Below are positions 1-6,199 of a stretch of DNA of 16,316 nucleotides, piece by piece. Under the pieces are notes generated by a model. That model did no database searches. It was given only the letters and a program-made list of their open reading frames with translations, and had not been told where the DNA came from. Positions within the stretch are counted from its first letter, which is position 1, and every line of letters starts with the position of its first letter. Both the position numbers and the translations under genes were made by a program. Source of the DNA: Spirochaetaceae bacterium (lineage in GTDB: Bacteria; Spirochaetota; Spirochaetia; DSM-2461); NCBI GenBank assembly GCA_016342385.1, contig JAEINM010000038.1, forward strand, positions 1 through 16,316. Direction: 5' to 3'.

Positions 1-267
1 ATTTTCCCCGAGGGCACCAGGCATAAGGGACGAGAGCTGGGGAAATTTCTAGCCGGGGCTTTTCTCCTGGCCAAAAAGAAACAGATAGATATTCTGCCCA
101 TAGCTATCGTTGACTCTGATAAGGCTTCTGAAAGCTTTATTTTTAAAAAGAAAACTAAAATTAAACTTCGTGTTCTACCCTCTATTCCACACGATCAATA
201 TAAAAAAACTCGGGAATTGAGTGCTGCCGTAAAAGAACGGATTGAGCAGGCCATCAGCGAAATGTGA
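1..267 (+). CDS. 1-acyl-sn-glycerol-3-phosphate acyltransferase-like protein (PlsC family), 3' part only
   Basis: The reading frame is open from the first base and ends at TGA 265-267, leaving the last 88 residues of a gene that starts left of the window. The fragment opens with IFPEGTR, which matches the acyltransferase motif III (FPEGTR) that binds the glycerol-phosphate acceptor. About 45 residues later comes DILPIAIV, in the place of motif IV (a proline in a hydrophobic strand). The C-terminus is basic, as expected for a membrane-associated enzyme. Known family role: acylation of lysophosphatidic acid or a related lysolipid at the inner membrane. The HX4D catalytic motif would lie upstream and cannot be checked, so the exact acceptor is unknown. 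Confidence 0.8.
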   Translation: MFPEGTRHKGRELGKFLAGAFLLAKKKQIDILPIAIVDSDKASESFIFKKKTKIKLRVLPSIPHDQYKKTRELSAAVKERIEQAISEM

Positions 268-294
268 TATTTTTCTTTAAGGGTTTTAAAATTA

Positions 295-323
295 TTTACA
301 GTTAAACGGGAAGAGTTTACATT
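295..323 (+). promoter_or_regulatory. possible sigma-70-type promoter before the HD-GYP gene
   Basis: TTTACA at 295-300 and TACATT at 318-323 are separated by 17 bp, matching the -35 consensus at 5/6 and the -10 at 4/6. Transcription from it would start at about 330, next to the ATG at 331, giving a leaderless message. That is unusual, and read-through from the upstream acyltransferase gene is an alternative. Confidence 0.25.
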
Positions 324-330
324 AAAAGCT

Positions 331-1416
331 ATGGATAATACAAATTACCTGGATACAATCGCAAACCTCTGTGTGGAAAATGGAAAATTACAGGCAATTA
401 TCGAATCCAGCACAAATGGCATAATTGAAATTAACGGAGAGGGTGATATTCTCTCATCAAATCCCGCTTTTTATCAGATGATCAATATAAATCCCCAGGA
501 CAGTGATCTGGTTAATCTCTGTGATATTTTATCTTCATTGGAATTGAAAGATGAATTGAAGACATTACTGGAAGGTGATGAAGATCTACTTGTAAAAGGT
601 TTTCATTCTTTTATTGGAAACAGTGAACAGGGTGAAGAGAAATATTTTGAAATAAAATTTTCCAGAGTTCCCGTAATGGATCATTTCTATATAATCGGAA
701 TAGTCAAAGACAAAACTGATATAATGAAAGCCCTTTCAAACAGGGAGGATTTTATAACCTCTCTACTCAATATTATACATGAAATGAAAGTGGATAACCG
801 GGATTCCATTTATCACATCGCTTCTCTTGTTGAACTGAGAGACAATACGACGGGGAAACATCTTGAGAGGGTAGAATCCTACACTAAAACACTGGCCACA
901 GAGTATATGAATACCTATGAAGATCGTGACAAGAGACTCACTCATACTTTTGTCGATGATATGGCCGTTTCCTCCATTCTTCACGATATCGGAAAAGTTG
1001 CCATTTCTGATGCCATTTTACAGAAACCGGATATTTTGACCAGGGCTGAATATGAAGCCATTAAAGAGCACACTATCATTGCCGGAGAAGCCTTGAAAGA
1101 ATACAAGGGACAGAAAGATTTTCTGGCTATGGGAAGGGAAATCGCCACATACCATCATGAGAAATGGAATGGTCAGGGATACCCTTCAGGCTTAAAAGGG
1201 GAAGCCATACCTCTCTCGGCCAGGATTGTGTCCCTATGTGATGTCTATGATGCTCTTGTCTCCAAAAGACCATACAAAGAGGCCTATAGCCATGAAAAAG
1301 CTGTCGAGATTATTAAAGAGGAGAGAGGCCGTTCCTTTGATCCGGAGATAGTTGATCTCTTTCTGAAGATCCATAGAGAATTCCTGAAAATCAGGCAGGA
1401 ATACAAGGATTCATAA
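331..1416 (+). CDS. PAS domain and HD-GYP domain protein, probable cyclic-di-GMP phosphodiesterase
   Basis: The product is 361 residues and soluble, with no membrane segment. Residues about 18-135 look like a PAS sensor (AIIESSTNGIIEINGEGDI, then the NPAF segment). Residues about 158-350 form an HD-GYP domain: the ELRDNTTGKHLERV lead-in at 168-181, HDIGK at 218-222, a further conserved His at 247, HHEKWNGQGYP at 275-285 and DVYDAL at 304-309. All metal-ligand and GYP positions look intact, so an active enzyme hydrolysing c-di-GMP (or a related cyclic dinucleotide) is expected. No receiver domain is present, so input is probably through the PAS domain. ATG 331 is the only plausible start. A GGGAAGAG sequence lies 15 bases before it, rather far for a ribosome site. 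The stop is 14 bp from the convergent alarmone synthetase gene, with no terminator visible between them. Confidence 0.88.
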   Translation: MDNTNYLDTIANLCVENGKLQAIIESSTNGIIEINGEGDILSSNPAFYQMININPQDSDLVNLCDILSSLELKDELKTLLEGDEDLLVKGFHSFIGNSEQGEEKYFEIKFSRVPVMDHFYIIGIVKDKTDIMKALSNREDFITSLLNIIHEMKVDNRDSIYHIASLVELRDNTTGKHLERVESYTKTLATEYMNTYEDRDKRLTHTFVDDMAVSSILHDIGKVAISDAILQKPDILTRAEYEAIKEHTIIAGEALKEYKGQKDFLAMGREIATYHHEKWNGQGYPSGLKGEAIPLSARIVSLCDVYDALVSKRPYKEAYSHEKAVEIIKEERGRSFDPEIVDLFLKIHREFLKIRQEYKDS

Positions 1417-1430
1417 TATAATATTCTATA

Positions 1431-2573
1431 TCAACTGGAATTTTCTTCCTTAATAACATCCTCTTTTTTGTGATCAATCAGGTTGGGCAGAGCCCCTTTC
1501 TCTCTTAAAAGCGCTTCCATTTTTCCCGGAGCCGGTCCCATTATAGACATAAGTTCCTTCTGGGTCTTCTGGAGTATTTTCAGATCATCTTCCGAAATCT
1601 CCAGGGGTTTAAAATCATCGGATTTCATAAATTCCTCAATTCGTCCCTGTATGCCTTTAAAGAGATCACTGTCCAGAAATGAATCGAGCCAGGGGAAATC
1701 CAATTCCTCTTCAGAACTTTTTTCTTCCCGCATTAAATCGGCAATATTCTTGTTTATACTCTCTTTCTCGAGATTTCCTATCTCAAGAGCTTCTATCTGA
1801 CGGTATAATTCTGCAATAACTTTATTTTTACCTTCCAGCTGCTTTTTATGCTCCATATGGCGTTTTTTATCTCTTTTTTTAAAATAGCGCATATAGGAAC
1901 CCAGTTCATCGGCGTCTCCCGCCAGTCTGTTGAGAATTGAGGATAAGCGGACTAGAAGATCATTGTTCATTTCGTAAGGATATCGCACCCGATGGTCAAT
2001 CTCTCCCCATGCTTCTTCAAATAAAGTTCTGACCTGCACTTCAACGAGAAAATTCTCATTTTTAGGTCTTGTTTTTAATGTGTAGTGAACAGAGCGGTAA
2101 CCGAATTTATGCTCTTTAATCTGGCAGTTGTTTCTCTTATAGAAATTGATAATTCTATCACTGTCTCCATGCCTGACAAAAGCCACCGGGGCTTCTGCAA
2201 GATCCCAGTTTTCGCAGAGGTATTTATGTATATTGAGCCAGTCCTCTTTAAAAAGGTGGAGGGCCCGTATCCCGATAAGATCTTTTATCTCTTCCCGGAA
2301 ATTTTCACTATTGATATTCCTGTTTTTATCTTCAGATTTTTTTCGTACGATTTTTTCCATGAGGTGTTCAGCATTTTTCAGCCGGTAGTTAATGGAGTGA
2401 ATCACCGGGCTGCTTATCATCTGATCCACAACGAAGCGACCCACGGCATCCAGTGTTTCCTGCATCTTTTCGTATTCTTTTTTTATGGATTTCAGTTCCG
2501 TCCAGTTTGTACCGGCATTCTCCAGAATCTCATCAGACAGGTTGTATTTCACATAGAAGTCATTTTTTCTCAT
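1431..2573 (-). CDS. RelA/SpoT-type (p)ppGpp synthetase, synthetase-only, with C-terminal coiled extension
   Basis: The product is 380 residues. Residues about 50-225 carry the RelA/SpoT nucleotidyltransferase signatures: YRLKNAEHLMEK at 63-74 (ATP-binding basic segment), IKDLIGIR at 96-103 (metal-binding Asp98), FGYRSVHY at 157-164, and EVQVRTLFEEAWGEIDH at 178-194. There is no HD hydrolase domain before it and no TGS or ACT domain after it, so this is a small-alarmone-synthetase type that transfers pyrophosphate from ATP to GDP or GTP. It is much longer than typical small synthetases (about 200-260 residues). The extra C-terminus has a Lys/Arg/Glu-rich probable coiled coil at about 230-290 and then an acidic region with WLDSFLDSDLF. 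It is divergent from the RNase HII-like gene, with 45 bp between the starts. The start ATG has only AAAGAG directly before it, so the exact start is less certain than the family. Confidence 0.85.
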   Translation of the reverse strand: MRKNDFYVKYNLSDEILENAGTNWTELKSIKKEYEKMQETLDAVGRFVVDQMISSPVIHSINYRLKNAEHLMEKIVRKKSEDKNRNINSENFREEIKDLIGIRALHLFKEDWLNIHKYLCENWDLAEAPVAFVRHGDSDRIINFYKRNNCQIKEHKFGYRSVHYTLKTRPKNENFLVEVQVRTLFEEAWGEIDHRVRYPYEMNNDLLVRLSSILNRLAGDADELGSYMRYFKKRDKKRHMEHKKQLEGKNKVIAELYRQIEALEIGNLEKESINKNIADLMREEKSSEEELDFPWLDSFLDSDLFKGIQGRIEEFMKSDDFKPLEISEDDLKILQKTQKELMSIMGPAPGKMEALLREKGALPNLIDHKKEDVIKEENSS

Positions 2574-2618
2574 CTCTTTAAAATAATCTCTTGCCTATCA
2601 TTCGTCCATAAAAGTAAT

Positions 2619-3539
2619 ATGTTTTTTATGTATAGAGAATTTACCGGTTTAGATGAAGCCGCCCTCGGACCGGTTTTGGGCCCCTACTGCTGTGCCCTCG
2701 TCTCATTTCATATTCAAAATGACAGGGAATTATTCGACCGGTTTTCTTCCTTTAAAGATGTTAAAATCGGTGACAGTAAAAAGCTGTACACTTCTGGTAA
2801 ATCAATTGGGGAACTGGAGAATACCGCCTTAAGTTTTACCTCATTGTATACTGGTCGAGTTCCGGAAACATTATTTGAATTACTGGAAGAGTTAATAATG
2901 GATAAAAGATATTTAAAGGATATTACCGCCATTCCCTGGTACACAGATCTGTCGCAATTAAAACTGCCTATTGCTTGTGAGAGAGCAGCCATTTCAAAAA
3001 ATAGCACTTCACTCAATCATTTCATGTCAGAACAGGAAATTGAGCTGGATCGTGTCGTACTCGATGCTGTACCGGCAAAAAGATTTAATCAGCTGTTATC
3101 AAAAGGACTGAATAAAAGTCAGGTTTGTCAGGAAATAATATCACCATTGTTGTCTGGGAATTTTAATTCAGGCAGCCGAATAACTGTCGACCGGCAGGGA
3201 GGACGCCGTTATTACGGAGAGTGGCTGGTCGATATTTTTCCGAAAAAGCCTCTTTCAATTATTCAGGAGACCCAGGATCTCTCCTCTTATAGTGTGGATT
3301 CATCCACGATCCGGTTTCAGGTCAAAGGTGATGACAAATATCTGGAAACTGCCCTGGCTTCTATTTTCTCAAAGTATACACGGGAACTGATGATGATCTG
3401 TTTTAATAATTACTGGTCCAAGAGAGTTCCCGGGATCAGGAAAACCGCCGGTTATCCCCAGGATGGAAAACGGTTTATCCGGGATCTTGAGAGCAGAAAC
3501 ATAGATTTTGACAGACAGATACTGATACGAGTCAGGTAA
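2619..3539 (+). CDS. RNase HII-like protein with divergent active-site loop
   Basis: From ATG 2619 the product is 306 residues; ATG 2628, three codons later, is equally possible, and neither has a clear ribosome site. The fold signature is RNase HII: GLDEAALGPVLGP at 10-22 matches the GxDEAGRGP loop, GDSKKL at 51-56 matches NDSKKL, ITVDRQGG at 188-195 fits the third acidic strand, and KGDDKYLETALASIFSKYTRE at 237-256 matches KGDxxxxxIAAASIxAKxxRD. The acidic tetrad would be Asp12, Glu13, Asp191 and Asp238, all present. The GRG motif that recognises the RNA-DNA junction is missing (AAL in its place), and the chain is about 100 residues longer than usual RNase HII. It may be a housekeeping RNase HII of a divergent lineage or a paralogue with another substrate. 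The open frame extends further left over the antisense of the synthetase gene, but that part has no family similarity. Confidence 0.7.
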   Translation: MFFMYREFTGLDEAALGPVLGPYCCALVSFHIQNDRELFDRFSSFKDVKIGDSKKLYTSGKSIGELENTALSFTSLYTGRVPETLFELLEELIMDKRYLKDITAIPWYTDLSQLKLPIACERAAISKNSTSLNHFMSEQEIELDRVVLDAVPAKRFNQLLSKGLNKSQVCQEIISPLLSGNFNSGSRITVDRQGGRRYYGEWLVDIFPKKPLSIIQETQDLSSYSVDSSTIRFQVKGDDKYLETALASIFSKYTRELMMICFNNYWSKRVPGIRKTAGYPQDGKRFIRDLESRNIDFDRQILIRVR

Positions 3540-3573
3540 TTATGAAAATGAACATGAGGACGTTAAAGGAAAG

Positions 3574-3723
3574 ATGACAACCGGCCGGAAATATTCCTGT
3601 AAACAGACCTGTTTTGCAGAGAATATCATTGACAGTTCTTTTCTCTTTTCCTATCATTCTGATTTAATCATGTATATTAATGAATCTATAAACAGAAACA
3701 AAAGGCTTTTTTATTATGTATAG
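3574..3723 (+). CDS. possible 49-residue leader or small protein upstream of the aldolase gene
   Basis: ATG 3574 is preceded by AAAGGAAAG at near-ideal spacing. The frame runs 49 codons and stops at TAG 3721-3723, overlapping the downstream ATG (3716) in the 8-base pattern ATGTATAG. Two certain gene junctions further right overlap in the same way (ATGAATAA, ATGAGTGA), which hints at translational coupling. The peptide has two Cys, is rich in Tyr/Phe/Ser near its end, and resembles nothing I recognise. Against it: the strong promoter at 3629-3657 lies inside it, and open frames of this length occur by chance. Confidence 0.25.
   Translation: MTTGRKYSCKQTCFAENIIDSSFLFSYHSDLIMYINESINRNKRLFYYV
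3629..3657 (+). promoter_or_regulatory. sigma-70-type promoter for the aldolase gene
   Basis: A perfect -35 box TTGACA (3629-3634) is followed after exactly 17 bp by TATCAT (3652-3657), a 5/6 match to the -10 consensus. Transcription would start near 3664, giving a leader of about 50 bases before ATG 3716. This is the best promoter match in the window. Confidence 0.65.
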
Positions 3724-4672
3724 ACCGGAAATTAAAGTATTAGACTGCACCATTAGAGATGGTGGGTTGATAAATAACCATCAATTTGACATGGATTTTG
3801 TAAAAAAGGTATATCGCGCCTCTGCCGGAGCCGGTATCGATTATTTTGAAATCGGCTATAAGAATTCAAAAGATCTTTTTTCTACAGAAGAATACGGTCT
3901 TTGGAAATTCTGTGATGATCATATTATTGAAGAAGTGATTCAAGGTATTGAATCAAAAACAAAGATTTCCTGTATGGTCGATATCGGAAGGGTCAACATG
4001 GATGACATTAAGAATGCCGATGAATCTCCTGTGGCTATGATACGTGTCGCCTGCTATGTAAAAGATATCGATAAGGCTATTGCCATGGCGAATGGGTTTT
4101 ATGAAAAAGGCTATGAGACCTGTATAAACATTATGGCCATATCGAGGGATCAGGGACCGGAACTGGATGAAGCCTTTGAACAGATTGAGAGAGAGAGCCA
4201 TGTCATCGCTGTTTACCTTGTGGATAGTTTCGGCTACCTCTATCAGGAAACAGTATCAGCACTGACCAGAAGAGCAAAAGCGATTATTAAAACGAAAGAA
4301 GTGGGTGTGCATTTTCATAATAACCAGCAGCTTGCTTTTGGAAATACAATAGAAGCGATAATTGACGGAGCCAATTATCTCGATGCAACCATTTACGGGA
4401 TTGGCCGGGCCGCGGGAAACTGTAACCTGGAACTGCTTTTAGGTTTTCTGAAAAATCCAAAATATGATATCCGTCCCTTACTGGATTTTATAAGCACAGA
4501 TATGCTGAAGCTGAGAGAAGAGATCGAATGGGGTTATATTTTACCCTATGCACTAGCCGGCATGATGAATGAGCATCCTCGATTAGCCATGGCACTGCGG
4601 AACAGTGACGGTAAAGAGAATTACCGGGAATTCTACGAAACCATGCAGAGTACTTCCACAGATTGTCTTTAA
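3716..4672 (+). CDS. DRE-TIM-type aldolase/lyase (HMG-CoA lyase / 4-hydroxy-2-oxovalerate aldolase superfamily), substrate unknown
   Basis: The product is 318 residues, a single TIM barrel. LDCTIRDGG at 9-17 is the first-strand motif that supplies the catalytic Arg14 and metal ligand Asp15. VHFHNN at 198-203 gives the metal-binding His199 and His201. GIGRAAGNCNLE at 228-239 is the conserved loop following the last catalytic strand. Family members cleave or form carbon-carbon bonds next to a carbonyl using a divalent metal. It lacks the regulatory/dimer domain of LeuA and homocitrate synthase and the C-terminal DmpG-type region, so I would not call it either. AAAGG lies 10 bases before the ATG. 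The homoserine dehydrogenase gene follows 108 bp later on the same strand, so a link to amino-acid or 2-oxoacid metabolism is possible but not shown. Confidence 0.8.
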   Translation: MYRPEIKVLDCTIRDGGLINNHQFDMDFVKKVYRASAGAGIDYFEIGYKNSKDLFSTEEYGLWKFCDDHIIEEVIQGIESKTKISCMVDIGRVNMDDIKNADESPVAMIRVACYVKDIDKAIAMANGFYEKGYETCINIMAISRDQGPELDEAFEQIERESHVIAVYLVDSFGYLYQETVSALTRRAKAIIKTKEVGVHFHNNQQLAFGNTIEAIIDGANYLDATIYGIGRAAGNCNLELLLGFLKNPKYDIRPLLDFISTDMLKLREEIEWGYILPYALAGMMNEHPRLAMALRNSDGKENYREFYETMQSTSTDCL

Positions 4673-4780
4673 TTCCGGCGGGTAGTCTGTTATGATCACA
4701 TTGGATGGGTCGGCTAATGTCTTTAATGATCAGAATCCCAGATCATCTAAAATAGATTATTTAATAAGAAGGAATAAATT

Positions 4781-6067
4781 TTGAAAAGCACAGTAAAAGT
4801 TGGAATCATTGGTTACGGAACAATTGGTATGGGTACGGCAAAGATTCTTGTTGAGAACAAAGACCTTATTTCAAAACGAACAGGAAAAGAAATTATTCTG
4901 GAAAAGCTCGTCGATCTGGATATTACTACTGAGAGAGAGTTCCAGATTGATGCATCTCTTCTCTCTACAGATATCAATGATATTTTAGAGAATGATGATA
5001 TTGATATTGTTGTTGAAGCTATTGGTGGTACCAATCCGGCTAAGGCTTTTATTGAGAGAGCTTTAAAAAATAAGAAGAGTGTGGTCACTCCTAATAAAGA
5101 AGTCATAGCCAAACATGGAAGGGAGTTAATGATCCTGGCTGAGGAAAACGGTGTAGATCTGTTTTTCGAAGCTGCTGTGGGAGGCGGAATCCCCATAATC
5201 AGACCTCTTAAAATGGGAATCGGTGCTAATAATGTCAAAGAGATTTATGGAATTGTTAACGGAACGACAAACTTTATACTGACTAAAATGACCGACGAAG
5301 GTGGTGATTTTGGAGAGACACTTAAGGAAGCTCAGGAACTCGGTTATGCCGAGGCTGATCCCACGGCTGATATCGAGGGATATGACTCTTCATATAAACT
5401 TGTTATTCTGTCAATACTGGCTTTCGGGGCAAAAGTTGATTTTGAGAATATTTACTTTGAGGGTATTTCCAGTATCTCAGGCAGAGATAATATGTATGCC
5501 AAAGAGTTTGGTTATGAAATAAAACTTCTTGCTGTAGGTAAGGAGATAGATGGGAATCTGGAGCTGAGAGTTCATCCCACATTTGTTCCTCTGACTCATC
5601 CTCTGGCAAACGTGAAGGGTGTCAATAATGCCATATATGTCAAAGGTGATTATGTGGGCGAGACTATGTTTTACGGTCCGGGAGCCGGTGCCGAACCGAC
5701 AGGTTCAGCTGTTGTCGCCGATATTCTCGATATTGCCTATTCAATTGATGCTCCGCTGAACAGACGCAACCTGAGGACTGATTTTGACATTATGAATATT
5801 GTTGATCGGGGAGAATTTGTCTCGGAGTATTTTTTCAGGGTCGATTGTGCCGATGAGTGCGGGGTTCTGGCAGCAATATCGGGTATTTTAGGCAAGCACA
5901 ATGTTTCTATTAAATCGGCACTGCAGAAAGATCAGACGGAAAAAGGCTCAGAACTTGTTTTTATTACCCATGATGTGAAAGAGTCTTCTATACTCAAGGC
6001 CATGAAGGAAATTGAAAACCTTGATTCAGTTTTTAAGGTGTATAAATTTATTAGAGTGGGCGTGTAG
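4781..6067 (+). CDS. hom: homoserine dehydrogenase
   Basis: The product is 428 residues, the usual length for the monofunctional ACT-containing enzyme. It reduces aspartate semialdehyde to homoserine with NAD(P)H on the route to threonine and methionine. The Rossmann motif is GYGTIG at 11-16. VVTPNKE at 101-107 and GYAEADPTADIEGYDSSYK at 188-206 carry the conserved active-site lysines (106 and 206). NGTTNFIL at 160-167 is also conserved. The last 75 or so residues (from FFRVDC at 351) form an ACT domain, usually for feedback control by threonine. The start is TTG 4781: AAGAAGGA at 4766-4773 sits 7 bases before it and no in-frame ATG gives the full Rossmann strand. A bidirectional terminator follows the stop within 40 bp. 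Confidence 0.95.
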   Translation: MKSTVKVGIIGYGTIGMGTAKILVENKDLISKRTGKEIILEKLVDLDITTEREFQIDASLLSTDINDILENDDIDIVVEAIGGTNPAKAFIERALKNKKSVVTPNKEVIAKHGRELMILAEENGVDLFFEAAVGGGIPIIRPLKMGIGANNVKEIYGIVNGTTNFILTKMTDEGGDFGETLKEAQELGYAEADPTADIEGYDSSYKLVILSILAFGAKVDFENIYFEGISSISGRDNMYAKEFGYEIKLLAVGKEIDGNLELRVHPTFVPLTHPLANVKGVNNAIYVKGDYVGETMFYGPGAGAEPTGSAVVADILDIAYSIDAPLNRRNLRTDFDIMNIVDRGEFVSEYFFRVDCADECGVLAAISGILGKHNVSIKSALQKDQTEKGSELVFITHDVKESSILKAMKEIENLDSVFKVYKFIRVGV

Positions 6068-6093
6068 TTCTGGGGATAAATCCTTTTGCTCCC

Positions 6094-6122
6094 AAAAAAA
6101 GCCTCTTCAGTGAAGAGGCTTT
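6094..6122. terminator. bidirectional intrinsic terminator between hom and tkt
   Basis: AAAGCCTCTTCA (6098-6109) and its exact reverse complement (6111-6122) form a 12-bp stem around a single G; in practice the loop will be larger. On the minus strand the stem runs into seven T, a classic terminator for tkt. On the plus strand it is followed by TTTATAT, a weaker tract that could still end hom transcripts. Confidence 0.85.
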
Positions 6123-6158
6123 ATATAAGAATCTATTGTCCTTTTGAAAGGATTTGAA

Positions 6159-6188
6159 TGTTGAGACAGGGCATGCCCTGTCTCAACA
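6159..6188. repeat. perfect 30-bp palindrome just downstream of tkt
   Basis: The left arm TGTTGAGACAGGGCA (6159-6173) is followed immediately by its exact reverse complement (6174-6188). It starts 12 bp past the tkt stop codon. There is no T-run on the tkt side; on the hom side it is followed by a moderately T-rich stretch. It could be an auxiliary terminator hairpin, an mRNA 3'-end stabiliser, a dimeric protein-binding site, or one copy of a dispersed intergenic repeat. Confidence 0.8.
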
Positions 6189-6199
6189 ATTATTTCTTA

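Noticed and set aside
2085..2618. Open frame extending the RNase HII-like gene to the left by 178 codons
   Set aside because: It lies antisense to the synthetase gene, whose motifs are unmistakable, and the RNase HII similarity begins only at about 2628.
4721..4755. Inverted repeat ATGATC-9 bp-GATCAT upstream of hom, as an operator or riboswitch
   Set aside because: Arms of only 6 bp with no surrounding conserved structure; expected by chance in AT-rich intergenic DNA. No T-box or other riboswitch elements seen.
4692..4784. 30-codon plus-strand ORF ending in a TTGA overlap with the hom start
   Set aside because: No good ribosome site and no recognisable sequence; the hom start has its own strong AAGAAGGA. 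Probably chance.
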